A stretch of 33,054 nt of DNA from Cerioporus squamosus. Lineage: Eukaryota > Basidiomycota > Agaricomycetes > Polyporales > Polyporaceae. Shown piece by piece: positions 11,062 to 21,691 of the stretch. The notes under the pieces are model-generated. The model was not told the origin of the DNA. It worked only from the letters and a program-made list of their open reading frames with translations, and searched no databases. Position 1 is the stretch's first letter. Each line of letters opens with the position of its first letter. Position numbers and translations under genes: made by a program. The stretch is from contig JABYQS010000309.1 of the NCBI GenBank assembly GCA_022592435.1, positions 1 through 33,054 of the forward strand. Direction: 5' to 3'.

Positions 11062-11949
11062 GCCTGCGCAGGACGCGGAACGGCGCATGGTGACTGAAGG
11101 AGTGAAGAAAAGAAGCTGCAGCACTGTACAGTACCGTTACATCCATGTCGGAATACATCACTAGCGGACACGTGTTGTCCAGACGTACGGACTCGAAGCT
11201 CGAAGCTGCGAAACGCCGTGTGCAGATGTGGGTACTCGGCCCGGAGGCGAGCGGTGCCTCTCAAAGACGTACACACCATGAGCGTCGCGGTGGTGGAGAT
11301 GGCCGTAATGACAGCGAGAGGGCGATCGCGCTGGTACATACCGGGGCCCGGCACAGCAGCTAGTGCCCGGCGCCCGCAGCTGGACGGGATGTGTCGGATG
11401 CCAGCCGTGGGTCTTGCAATAGATCTGGGACGGTGCATGCACGATGTGGAGCATTCAGCCAATCTGGCGGGTCAGGGTGAGGGGACCCTGGAAAAGGGAG
11501 CGGATTAGACGCGACTTTAGCTCGCGCACGCGGCAGCCGGGATCTGGCACTGGCACCTGCGTCAAGATGAAGATGAGGCTGTCTGGCACCGTCCGGCAGC
11601 AAGCTTGGAACTGCCCCTTGTTAATGACTGTGAGAAGCTCGGTCGGGGTCGCTCCCGTCTTCCCGCATGGAACCCTCATATGCGCGCCCTTGTCCGAGGT
11701 CGAGCTCCAGGCTCCGGGGAACGTCCTCGCCCACGCGCCGGCACGCGACGCGACACGGTGACACGTCCCACGTGACCCCGACGCGTTGAAATGGGAGAGC
11801 GGGCGTCTGACGGGGGCACACGGTCGGCACGCGCTTGTACGCGCCGACGTCGTTCCTTTCCTCCTCGCCGCCGCCTCCGCCTCCGCCCTCGCCGTCTCCT
11901 GTGCTGTTCTGCGTGTCGTGTGAGGTGCTGTGTGTGCTATGAAGACGCG
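11062..11949. other. Intergenic region, aldolase to Ams2/SPT21-like gene
   Basis: About 890 bp without a supported gene. Several 70-170 residue open frames overlap on both strands with no motif. A CACGTG-type E-box core occurs near 11769-11775. The last 150 bp are pyrimidine-rich and likely hold the promoter and 5' UTR of the next gene. Confidence 0.5.
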
Positions 11950-14900
11950 ATGGAGACGCGTCGCCTGTCTAGTACGTCCACAGCTCCTCCTTTTCTCTCC
12001 GCAAATTGTGGCTCACCCCCGACCAAGTCCGCGCCCTGTACACCATTAACTCACGCGAGCCGTACCTTCTCGCTCGATCTGCTGCCAAGACAGACGTGTC
12101 TATAATTCCTCCCCACCTCGCCCCTCTCTCTGTCCAGACGGCCCCGTCGTCTTCGGCAAGGTCGACCTCCGCCCGTGTCTCGACGCGGTCATCTCCTCCA
12201 GGTGCGCCCCCCGCTCCTCCCACCCCTGCCTGCACCCCCTGACACACAGAAAGCCCCGAGGTCCAACCGCACGGCAACCTTGACTTCTCCGTCTACGTCT
12301 TCGATCTCTTCGAATCTCGTGAGTCCTCCACGTGTCGCCTAACCACCGCCCCACCACCACACGCCCCTCACGCGTTTTCCCCTGTACACAGAACGCCAGG
12401 GCTCGCCCAGCACCGTACCAGGCGTCGCAGTCGGCCACGGCTGGCTCTCAGACGCGCTCCGCAGCCCCGAGCCCATCCTCATCACCGGCACCCTCTCCTG
12501 CGATGGCGTGCACGACGACTCCATCGAGGTCATCTTCTCTTTGCGCGAGGTGCGTCTCTTTCTCCTCCCGTGTGTCTGTCCCACCTGCTCACGCGACTCG
12601 TGTCAGGGCACCCGCATCCCGCTCCGCACCAACTCGTGGGGAGGCGCGGAGAGGCCCAAGTCCGCCGCAAGGCGCGGGAGCGGTCTCTTCACGAAGGACC
12701 CCATGCGCTTCGCGAGCGATCCGTACACGAAGGGCAAGCAAAGAGAACAGTCCAACCCGCCCACCCTCCCCTCCACCCCGGAGTCCTCCGCGCCGTCGCC
12801 CATCCCTGCGCCAGTGAAGGCCGAGCCTTCGTCGGTCGTCGGCAACCCTCCACCACCACCGCCGTCTGCACCGGCGCTGCCTGCGCTGGATCCCATGCAG
12901 CTTCTCATCGCAGCGCTTGCTGGGACTACCGGCAACCAGCAGCTCCTGACGCTCTTGTCGTCTATCGACTCCGGGTCTGCCCCGAATCCGGACGTCGCAC
13001 AGATACTTAGCTCTCTTCTCGCCAGTGCTGCCGCCGCCGCAGTCCCTCCACCCACAACCGCACCTGTGTCTGCACCTATTGCCACGCCCACTGCTCATTC
13101 TCAGCCTGCGATCGTCCCTCCTGCGGCGCCTCCTGCACCGACGGCTCACACTCCGTTGACCTTCCTCTCCGCATCGGTATCGTCCTCCGCTGCTGCTAGC
13201 TCTCCTGCGTCGACCTATCTCTCTCCTCCGGCCCACGCGTCTACTCCGCCGACAACGGACCTAGGTCAGGGCGACGACGATGTCATCGTCCTTGACAAGG
13301 AGAACGTCAACCCGACCGCGTTCAAGCGGAAGTCAGGGGAGAAGGAGAAGGGCAAAGAGGTTGCTCGTGCTCCTCCACCGCGCCCGGCCACCGCACTTCG
13401 ACAGAACAAGACCGAGCCGGCAGCAACAGCAGCCCCGCGGGTCCCCTCTTCGGACAACGCGAGCCACAGCCGGTCAGGGAGCGTAGTAGGCTCGAGCTCA
13501 GGCTCGAATGCTCGGAAACGCACACTGAGTGAGATCATGGACGAGCGCGACCGCGAGCGGGAAGCGTCGCGCAAACGCACGGCTAGTAACTCCCGCAAGC
13601 CCGTCGCGTCCACGTCCACGTCCTCGGCCAGCTCCAAGTCCGTGCTATCCTCCCATCGTGCGAGTACTGCGAACCGCAACCGCGTCGTCCAGTCGTCGTC
13701 GATGCCACCACCGCCGCCGCCCCACGCAGCTTCGGATCCTGCATGGGATGTTGGTTCCTTCTCTTCTGCGCCAGCTCCCGGTCCGTCGACATCTCCTCCT
13801 CGACGTGCGGCCTCCATCAGCTCCCAGCCTACGCGCCGTAGGCCCTACGTCGTCCCCGAGTGGGCGCGCACGACGACGGCGACGCTGCCCCGTGCGGCAG
13901 ACGGCTCTCTCCTCACAGACCCGCCCTCCGACGCAGGCGGCTCAGGCCCAGCGCGGAGACGATCCACGAAGAGAGAACGAGCGAACAGCGGGGAGAAGGA
14001 GAAGAACGCAGGCAATAGCAATAAGTCGCGTAAGCGTTCGCACTACAAGAACCCCCAAGAGAGCTTCGAGGACCGCTCCTTCCACGGCCCCGTAACGCTC
14101 ACCCCTCCGCGCACGGGCGCGAGCTCCCCGCCCCGACCCGTCCTTGCTTCCGCGCAGGTCTCCGTGTTCCCGACGCCCCTCGCGCCGTCCTCGTCGCACA
14201 ACATGCTCTCGTCCTCCCTCGACGTCGAGCCGCCCACGACGCCCCCTCGCCGCCGCCGCTCTCTCACTAGCAACCCCACGACGCCGCGCAACCGTGCGCC
14301 CGCCGACCCCGACGACGAGCTCGGGTCGCTGTTCACGCCCGAGGCTGGGCATAGCACTGGCCGCAAGACCCCGCGGAGGCTCCCCAGCCTGTACAGCGCG
14401 ATGCTCTCTGGGTCTCCCTCCCGCCGTAGCCGCACACGCACGCACCAGCCCAGCAGTTCGCGCAGCGCCAGCTCGATGCCCGACGCCCCTCCCGTGGGTG
14501 CCTGCATCACCTCCGAGCTCGGCGAGGGCGAGGACGGCAACCTGGACACAGAGCCGCCGTCGGACGACATGGACGTCCCGCTCGACTCGATCCCGATCGC
14601 GAGCAGCGATGGGGAGTTCGACCTCGACCTCGGGCTCCGCGACGGCCCGTCCGAGGGCAGCAGCTTCGAGTTCAAGCGTCGCTCTGCCGGTCTGGGCCTG
14701 GGCCTGGGGCTGCCGCCGTCGTCCCCGCTCCCGCCGTCGAGCCCGATCCTCACCCCGTCGGACGCGGACTGGGACTCGCAGCAGGAGATGGAGGCTGACC
14801 CCGAGGCGGACCTGGACGAGGACGAGCAGGGAGACGGGCACGAGGATGTGCACGAGCACGAGCACCCACCGCACGACCCCGACGCGACGATCTGCCTCCC

Positions 14901-15591
14901 CCAGCTCGAGTTCGCGCCGTGCGCTACCGCGGCCGGTGCGGGGGAGCCGGAGGCGCTGAGCAGCTCGCCGTCGGACGAGGAGCTGCTCGCGCTGCTCTCG
15001 CACCAGCCAGACATGTTCTCGGACACGTCGCTCGCGGACGTCGGCGCGTTCGACCCCGCGGCGTACTCCGAGTTCCTCACCTCTTTCCCCGCGTCTGCTT
15101 CCTCCTCTGCCTCTGCCTCTGCCTCCGCTTCTGCCGGACTTAGCTCGCAGCCGTCAGAGGTGGAGGCGCTGACGGACGCGGAGTTCGAGGCGCTGTATGG
15201 CGCTGGGACGGGGTCCTCTGCGATGGGCATGGACACGGACATGCACATGGACATGGAGATGACCCTCGAGGGCACAGGCTCGGGCGGGATGGACACGTCG
15301 GCGTACGACCCGAACTTTGCCGAGTTTTGGGAGTTTTTGAAGCCCGTGATGAGCGACAGCGTCGTCCCGCTGCCGCACGGCGCGGACCCGTTCTCCCTCG
15401 GGGGCGCCAGTCCCGCAGAAGGGCAGGAGTCTGCGGACGGTGCTGGGGCTGGGGCTGGGGCTGAGAAGGGTGACGCTGCGGGGGAGACGGGGATGGAGGG
15501 AGGGGGAGGCACGGGGGACGCGGAGTTCGCGATCGACCCGCTGCAGATGGCGGAGCGCATGCAGGCGTTGCTGTCTGGGTGCGCTGTGTAG
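11950..15591 (+). CDS. Ams2/SPT21 N-terminal-domain protein, probable transcription regulator (left copy)
   Basis: The N-terminus, joined over short introns, reads METRRLSIRALYTINS and then YLLARS, LRPCLDAVISSSPEV, DFSVYVFDLFES, GVAVGHGWLSDAL and DDSIEVIFSLRE. That order matches the N-terminal domain shared by Ams2/SPT21-like fungal proteins (histone-gene regulators in yeasts). Exons by eye: 11950-11971, 12028-12095, 12161-12201, 12254-12318, 12392-12549, 12607-15591; the 12096-12160 intron is tentative. The total is about 1112 residues. From about residue 140 the protein is low complexity: Pro/Ser/Ala-rich, with basic patches (KRKSGEKEKGKE) and later acidic stretches (EADPEADLDEDEQ), a Ser-Ala repeat at about 15100-15135 and a conserved-looking end (FAEFWEFLKPVMSD; DPLQMAERMQALL). 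No C-x2-C zinc finger is visible, unlike fission-yeast Ams2. Bases from about 12783 onward are repeated in inverted orientation at the right end of the window. Confidence 0.65.
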
Positions 15592-16149
15592 GATTGAGGA
15601 TTGTTCTCGCACGTACTGTTGTTATTGTTGTTGTTGTTCTCGTTGATTCAAGACTATTGGTAAGGACCATACCATCCACATCTGCCTGTCACTTCATTAT
15701 TACGACGCATTGTAAGTTTATGTTGACGTTCCTCACATTCCACGTAGTACCCCTCATGTTATGTAGCTGCATATGTGCCGGCGATCCAAAGTAATGATAT
15801 GTGACCGTGAACATACTGTGCCATCCTCGACGTCAAGCGTACTCTGTGATATGGTTAGAGGTGACGTACCAAAGGGTCGTAAGCTATGGACTTTGTCGAG
15901 CGAAAAATGTTTCATTCTATGGAGGCAATACACGCGTAGGACCCAAAGCGAACAATCATGACGACAAAAGCGTAAGTGCGGATGCGATGTTATTTGCAAG
16001 CGAGCAGGAAGGACATAGGGATAGGGGTATGCTGTAATTGATAAGGATAACGAGAGGGAGATCGTGCGTCGTGTTTCGTTACGCGCAGATACGGCGGAGA
16101 GCTTGAGCTTGCCTCCGCGTGTGTTTGCAAGGGCAAGGTGCGGATGGTG
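15592..16149. other. Convergent 3' region (left arm)
   Basis: AT-richer DNA between two converging genes, with a TTG/TTA trinucleotide tract near 15619-15640. No gene is supported. The matching right-arm stretch differs by small indels and a rewritten patch near 29955-29985. Confidence 0.5.
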
Positions 16150-16597
16150 TCAACAGCAGCACTGCGGCCTGCCGTGGGCGAAGGCAGATCACGTCAGCCG
16201 GTGTCCGGGCATACGAGAAGAGGACGCGCGAAGAGGGCGGACGCACCCGCAGCACTCGTCGAAACACCTGTCGCAGCAGAACTCCTGGCAGCACGGTCTG
16301 TTGTGCCGCATCAACCGGTTGTAGTACATCGGTTGTTGGGGGTAGATCATGGGCCGCTGGGGTATGGGCTGCGCGTACTGGGGATACATCGGGGCCATGC
16401 GCATCTCTGGGGCTGCCATTGCGCAAGATCAGCGTTGAGGTCGAAGTCGGGAATCGAAGGGGGCGCAACTCACAGTGATCGTAGTAGCTCCCAGAGTAGC
16501 TTCCTGGACTATACATGGGCGACATGGACACGACAGGGGAAGCGGGTCGGGGAATGTAGACATTGAGAGGACGCTGTGGGCCGTAGTAGACGGACAT
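16150..16597 (-). CDS. Small cysteine-rich protein with Cys-cluster tail (left copy)
   Basis: Three exons (minus): 16597-16474, 16412-16247, 16168-16150, in phase, giving 102 residues. The protein starts MSVYYGPQRPLNVYIPRP, continues with Tyr/Pro/Met-rich sequence (PQYAQPIPQRPMIYPQQP) and ends in a dense cysteine cluster (CCQEFCCDRCFDECC, then CCC at the very end). The Pro/Tyr/Gln-rich arm followed by a short Cys-rich tail recalls CYSTM-type stress or membrane-associated proteins, but I cannot assign a family. The last exon supplies only the final six codons and the stop, so unspliced readings lose the CCC end. A longer 5' reading and a possible 5'-UTR intron lie upstream (to about 16740). 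The right-arm copy keeps every splice site, which supports the model. The function is unknown. Confidence 0.7.
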
Positions 16598-17991
16598 GTC
16601 CGCTCTCAGGAGGCGTATGTGGACTGAAGGGCGGAGGGCGATGGCGGGGTGGTGAGAGTGCACGGGCGTGTGTGCTCACCGAGCCCAGGCAGCCTTTTGA
16701 GGACACTTACAGCAGCGAAGTGATCGTCGGCGGGCATATCTAGGCCGGGCTCGGACAGATGTGTAGCTGGCAAAGACATTGGAAGCGGTATATGAAAGAC
16801 ACGCTGCAGCGTGGGCAAGTAGCGAGGGAGGAAAGAGGCAGGAGCGGTCCCTGGGCGCACAGAGCGGGCGAGATATGGACACACGTGGGCAGAGCATGGG
16901 GACCGACGGAGATGGAGACGCCGTGGAGGTAGGGGAAGCTATTGAAAGACTATGGGAGGCCGATGGGCGAGATTGGTTGGGAGCAGAAAGAAGTTTGCAG
17001 GAAGCTGAACTTTATGGGCGCCACGGACTGCGCTGGCTGAAGTCAGGATTGAGCCGCCAGAGCCAGAACAAAGGAGCCTATCGCTCAGTGAGCGTTTCTG
17101 TAGCGGTTGATGTCCCGCGAAAGAGCAGAGGGAGTGTGGTCCCTTACTTGCGATGAACCGGGAAGCGAGGTGCGTTTGGTTTGTGTCATGGTCTTCATCT
17201 CCGTCGTGGACCGGCGATAAGTCTGGCCATGAGGAGACAGCAAGAGAAGCCGGTGAACCTGCACGAGCGACGGCAGTGACGTTATAGTACGACACAGAGT
17301 CAGAGAGGAATCCGAGAGCGTGTACGGCGAATGACAGATGAAAGACTGGACCGAGTTACGACGTGACGGTTCCTCGGATTGCGGATGGTTAACGCTGAAC
17401 CAGGGACATATCTCCGACTGTTCAGGCAGATATAGGACGACAGTCAGATGCGTGCGCTGAGCAAGACGGATGATTACTCAGAGGATGGCGAGCAGAGGAG
17501 TCAAGGCAGTCGCTCCCGAAACCGCAAAGCCGAGAGGCAGCTTAGGAGTCGAAGCCATTCCAGCGAGGAGGATGAGCGACGGTGTAGTGGGCCGAGTTGC
17601 GTTGCCTGTGAAAAGCCTCGAGCCCGTACTCGTCGATCCTGAGCTCGTCGTCGGTGCACGCCGCACGGACGAGAGCAGGCAGCAAGCGCCTGGCCATGGT
17701 GCTGACCAAAAAGGGATAACGCTCGCGTGGCACAGACGCCCGGCGGTTGTTACTCAGCGGAAGGAGTTTGTCATCGCGCACCGCCAGCTCAAAAGGACGA
17801 CCGTCTGGTGCCCACGCCCCACCTTTCCCCGTCCACCCACCACCGTAAGTATGCCCTCCTGCTGCTCCTCCCTCGTTTCCCAGTCCATTCCGTCCGTTTC
17901 GCACCGAGAAATGCTGTCGGAAGAGGATGGATGCGTCCTTGGACTTTCGGATGACGCCCAGATCTGACTTTGCCCACCCAGACTCGTCGCC
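16598..17991. promoter_or_regulatory. Divergent upstream region of the cysteine-rich gene and RPL10 (left arm)
   Basis: About 1.4 kb between divergent start codons. Open frames here do not stay open in the near-identical right arm (for example around 17090-17100 and 17560-17700), so I treat the region as non-coding. It should hold both promoters and 5' UTRs, perhaps with a 5'-UTR intron of the cysteine-rich gene. Confidence 0.5.
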
Positions 17992-18815
17992 ATGGGTCGC
18001 CGTCCCGCTCGCTGCTACCGCTACTGCAAGAACAAGCCCTACCCCAAGTCCCGTTACAACCGCGGTGTCCCCGACCCCAAGGTCCGCCCACTTGTCCAAT
18101 TCCCCAGACGATCCGCCACATGCTGAAACTATTCCCTCTCCTAGATCCGTATCTTCGATCTTGGCCGCAAGCGTGCCTCTGTCGACGAGTTCCCCTTCTG
18201 CTGCCACCTTGTCTCCGATGAGTACGAGCAGCTCTCCAGCGAGGCTCTCGAAGCCGCCCGTATCTGCGCCAACAAGTACGTCACCAAGACCTCCGGCAAG
18301 GACTCCTTCCACTTGAGGGTCCGCGTCCACCCCTTCCACGTCATCCGTATCAACAAGATGTTGTCCTGCGCCGGTGCTGATCGGTGAGTAATCCGCATTT
18401 CCTCCATCTCCATCCCCACCAACATCTCCGCCCTCCTCCAGTCTTCAGACCGGTATGCGTGGCGCTTGGGGCAAGCCTTACGGTACCGTTGCCCGTGTCA
18501 ACATTGGCCAGATCATCCTCTCTGTCCGTTGCAAGGATCAGAACCAGGCCGTCGTCATGGAGGCCCTCCGCCGCGCTCGTTACAAGTTCCCTGGTCGCCA
18601 GAAGATCATCGTCTCCCGCAAGTGGGGCTTCACCAACGTCAACCGTGAGGACTACCTCAAGCTCAAGGAGGAGAAGCGTGTGTTGCAGTACGTCGTCTCC
18701 TATCTCTTCAGCACCCTTGGTTTCTCACACTCTGTGCAGGGATGGTGCCTACGTCCAGTACATCCGCCCCAGGGGCAACCTCGAGAACAACCTCCGTGCT
18801 CAGCTCCGCGCTTGA
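17992..18815 (+). CDS. RPL10: 60S ribosomal protein L10 (uL16), left copy
   Basis: uL16 is a late-joining large-subunit protein near the peptidyl-transferase and tRNA-binding sites. Four exons: 17992-18081, 18145-18383, 18442-18687, 18740-18815, giving 216 residues, a normal length. Family stretches are plain: [20 protein letters not shown] at the start, then [58 protein letters not shown] and [17 protein letters not shown]. The start ATG sits in a strong context (CGCCATGG). Introns are 52-63 bp with standard borders. An apparently identical second gene lies on the other strand at 27021-27844, with the same intron positions. Confidence 0.97.
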
Positions 18816-19233
18816 TCTTGTACGATGTATACTGTAGTTCGCACCAACACGATGGTCGTGGTTGGTATTGTAACACCTTGCGTGTCCGCCCGTACCCGGT
18901 AAGATCGTATGTTTCTTCTGATCATCCTCCAATTCTCGTTTCGCTTGCCTCTTATTCACTACATCATCCGGCTTCCATGGTTGATGGTTAGGGGAAATGG
19001 GGCATATATCAACTCTCGTCATCGCGAATACGGCTCGATTCACTGGTGCTGTGGATGGGGCTTTGGCCCATGTGTTGGTGATGCGTACATTCCCTCCGTT
19101 GCATGTATCTTTTGTCGTAGATAGGATGGAATATTACTACCTTCGTCCTCGCTTCCGATACGAGAAGTTAACTCGCTGTGGTTCGACTGGTGTGGTGAGT
19201 CCTTCCTTCGGCGAACAAGTGGCGAGCGCTGAC

Positions 19234-19747
19234 TCAAGGAAAAATACCAGTGTGCATAGCGGTTGTCTCGGTCTCGTACTTCCGTGCGATATGAGGAACG
19301 GCGTTCAGGGTGGGGAAGTACTGTTGGACGCATGATTTGGACATCCGGTATGGTGCGCCGGCAACACCGTGAAGGAGTGGCTCACCCGATGGAAGCTCAC
19401 CATTCCTCTGGCTGGGTTTGCGAGGAGATATGCTCGACAAACGCTCTCGCGTTGGCGAAGAATGCGCCGCCAGTCATCGTTCCGTCGCGTCTCGGTAGTG
19501 GGACAATGAACGAGGGTGGGCCCAGGACGGGTATGTAGCAACAGGGAGGAAGGCGTTGGGAGGTGCAAGCCGATTCCGGCCCGCAAGCGTTCAATTTCAA
19601 GCTGAGAGTGCATGAGGTGCGTCGCAAGTAATTGTCAAGAGTTCGACCAAGGTGACTGACGAGAAGTACTCGAGTGCAGTATGTATGTCCAGGCGAGCCT
19701 CCCCGCTCCCCTGCCGTAGATGGCGACCCTTGTTCTTCCGCCCCCAT
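19234..19747 (-). other. Possible coding segment of unknown gene, cut by the duplication boundary
   Basis: Minus-strand readings look protein-like but in two frames: PSFIVPLPRRDGTMTGGAFF, then ARAFVEHISSQTQPEEW ending at 19397, and, in another frame inside the duplicated arm, GAPYRMSKSCVQQYFP with PHIARKYETETTAMHTG. A GTGAGC donor at about 19402-19397 could link them by splicing. I do not recognise the family and no complete model emerges. Only the second half is copied at the right arm, so any gene here would be truncated there. Confidence 0.3.
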
Positions 19748-20165
19748 TGTTCCCGCCTTGACTGCCTCGGCGGGTCAAGGAACCTACAGTACCAAAGCTC
19801 GAGCGTTCACCAGGCTCCCAGGTGCCGCGTACTCGCGGCTGGCAACTCCGCGATGAGGCATGGTCTCGGTGGCTCACCCTGACCCAGCCGCCTACTTGCG
19901 TCCCGCGGCACGTACACGCGTTCCCCCTTGCCCATATCTGTCCGCATCGCTTTGGCGTATCCTCCCTCTCTTTGTCCAGCTTGCGACGCATTGTGTCGCC
20001 GGTTGGATCGCGCCGCGTCGTTCCCCCTGCTCCCCGCCCATCGTACACCCCCTCTCGCCTCCCCACGCTGCGGAGCAAGCAGGTACTGCGTCAATGCAGC
20101 CCCCCTCCGCTTGGACTCTCGCTTTGCTCGTCGTCCGTTCGTCAATGCGACTCTCCAGGATGCGG

Positions 20166-20172
20166 TATAAAA
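20166..20172 (+). promoter_or_regulatory. TATA box upstream of the hypothetical gene
   Basis: TATAAAA lies about 110 bp before a candidate start ATG at 20278, in otherwise GC-rich DNA. Confidence 0.45.
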
Positions 20173-20277
20173 CTCTGCGGACGGACGGCATGGAGGGGCA
20201 TATCGACACCGACACACATCTACCTCCATGAACCCTCCTCTCAGTACCCTCCTCTCAGAGTACCCTTGTCAAACGTA

Positions 20278-21201
20278 ATGGGTGAGCTACGACACGTCAT
20301 TTTTTATCTCTGTCGTGCGGGATGGACTGACCGGTGACGGACGGACGCTCTTCTCCCAGCACTTCCCGCCGAAGGGATCTCAAGCCACCAAGCCCAGGCG
20401 CCGAATGGTCCTCTTGATGTCGGTCAGTCCTGCAGAGCAGCTGTACATCGCTTACGCTGGGTTCGCTGACCCGCAATTGCAATAGCAGGTCCCCCGAGCT
20501 TGTTAGGGAACAGCCAGACGCCTCTCAGCCCTCTGCGGGGAACTCCGGCGGTGAAGAAGATATGTCGTCCGACGTTGTTCGGGATATTGGCACACTCATC
20601 GTGCGTGATCCCCGCGACCATCTGTGCACGGCGGAGAGGAGACTGGGAGTGGAAGTTCCTAACCCCGACAACACCGATCGAAACTTTCGCCTGCGCATCA
20701 CGTCTGGAGGAGCATACGGCTTTCGCCTCGTAGAGGCCAGGAACATCGAGAACGATGGGAAGGATGCGGTGAACAAGCACATCATGCAGTTGGTGGATCA
20801 GGCTGCCTTGACACTGCACATTCCCAACTGGATTGTGCGGGTGCAAGCAGGAGCGGTCAGTCTACCTTCTTTTTTGTGCCCCACGCTGATGACTGGTCAC
20901 AGTACCCCTTCAGAGGAGACATGGCAAAGAATACAAAGAAATATTGCGAGGGTCCATGCGACTTGAACGTCGGCAAGTTATTAACCAAGATGGTGCAAAA
21001 ACAGCACCGCAGGTCATCCCGATTGGTGAGTCTCCTTCCTTGTCATCTTCTGTATTGATACGGCTCTAAAGCTGTCCCATCCTTATGTTGCAGTCTCAGT
21101 ACAAGGACCTGTACGTCATTGCCATCCGGCGGACAACTGCGCGGGGAAAGGCATACTACTACCCCGAGCTGCAGAAACGGCCGTCTCGCTCGAGCACGTA
21201 A
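20278..21201 (+). CDS. Hypothetical multi-exon protein, not recognised
   Basis: The 3' part is well supported: an open exon from about 20487 to 20855 (RDIGTLIVRDPRDHLCTAER, FRLRITSGGAYGFRLVEARN), intron 20856-20902, exon 20903-21025 (YPFRGDMAKNTKKYCEGPCD), intron 21026-21093, and exon 21094-21201 (QYKDLYVIAIRRTTARGKAY) with stop TAA. The introns have good GT...AG borders and keep phase. The 5' end is unsettled. ATG 20278 with intron 20282-20359 and a second intron starting at 20423 gives a plausible short N-terminus, but I could not join it to the long exon in phase. ATG 20562 is the first in-frame start inside that exon. No known domain, signal peptide or membrane segment is visible. This gene lies in the unique spacer between the inverted arms. 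Confidence 0.5.
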
Positions 21202-21410
21202 CGAGTGTTGTCACGGTGGACGATCATAATACTGCCTGTGTATGGTATGTCATGCATCATGTCACTCGTGTTTGTTATGTTCTACTCGTACTGGTTTTCC
21301 GTTTGTTCTGTATCGCGATTAAGCTGGTTCTTCACATCAACGACGCAGTGCTCCTGTAACGAACAGCCGTTGTCCTTGAAGGCTCTGCGCAGATCCTCAT
21401 CCTCCAGGTC

Positions 21411-21414
21411 AAAA
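21411..21414 (-). terminator. Pol III T-run downstream of tRNA-Leu
   Basis: AAAA on the plus strand is TTTT on the tRNA strand, about 20 nt past the tRNA 3' end. Confidence 0.55.
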
Positions 21415-21433
21415 TTATTCCCAGTAGGCACAT

Positions 21434-21513
21434 TGATGAGAGTGGGATTCGAACCCACGCCCGTGAGGACCAGATCCTTAGTCTGGCGCCTTAGACCGCT
21501 CGGCCATCTCACC
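21434..21513 (-). tRNA. tRNA-Leu (anticodon AAG)
   Basis: An 80-nt class II tRNA can be folded by eye. The acceptor stem is GGTGAGA/TCTCATC with one G-U pair and discriminator A. The D-arm is GCC...GGC, and the anticodon stem CCAGA/TCTGG carries loop CTAAGGA, so the anticodon is AAG (plus-strand 21477-21479). A long variable region (TCCTCACGGGC) follows, then the T arm GTGGG-TTCGAAT-CCCAC. There is no intron. The long variable arm and the anticodon agree on leucine. It lies 67 bp outside the left end of the hAT element. Confidence 0.93.
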
Positions 21514-21580
21514 TGGGTGCAGAAGGTCTAGTAAGCATAATGTGCGTTTTGTCCCGGAATCCCGCTACGGGGCCGATTGT

Positions 21581-21611
21581 AAGGCTCCAACCGTTTACTT
21601 TATGTTTACTC
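21581..21611 (+). repeat. Left terminal inverted repeat of the hAT element
   Basis: Twelve bases match the other end exactly, followed by an imperfect match through TTTA and TTTACTC. Confidence 0.8.
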
Positions 21612-21691
21612 CGGATGGCGTATATATATGGTAAGTAGATAGTACACGATTATAAACGGTTACTATACAGTAAGTAGATGATACATGAGTA

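Larger units (their letters stand above)
12783..19404 (+). repeat. Left arm of a large inverted duplication
   Basis: This segment reappears in reverse complement at 26432-33054. Gene order, introns and intergenic DNA are shared. Matched positions sum to 45836 around RPL10, 45812 at the cysteine-rich gene, 45818 at the regulator stop and about 45837 at the window end, so only small indels separate the arms. The inner end is sharp: AATGGTGAGC is shared and the sequences then differ at once (19405 versus 26431). The outer end is not visible, because the window stops in the right arm. Confidence 0.95.
18816..20277. other. Intergenic region, RPL10 3' side to the hypothetical gene, crossing the duplication boundary
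   Basis: The first 590 bp belong to the left arm and the rest is unique. Apart from the possible coding segment on the minus strand (19230-19750) I see no gene. A TATAAAA at 20166-20172 and a doubled TACCCTCCTCTCAG-type motif near 20230-20260 probably belong to the promoter of the next gene. Confidence 0.45.

Noticed and set aside
14043..15560. Long minus-strand open frame (505 residues) in the left regulator gene
   Set aside because: Antisense shadow of the plus-strand gene with low-complexity composition and no motif.
16939..17295. Minus-strand 118-residue frame between the cysteine-rich gene and RPL10
   Set aside because: The same frame is interrupted in the right arm by a small indel, so it is unlikely to be coding.
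17542..18339. Minus-strand 265-residue frame overlapping RPL10
   Set aside because: It is antisense to exons that clearly encode uL16, and its end is not conserved in the right-arm copy.
21282..21512. Minus-strand frame starting MRWPSGLRR
   Set aside because: It is a translation of the tRNA-Leu gene, a common false prediction.
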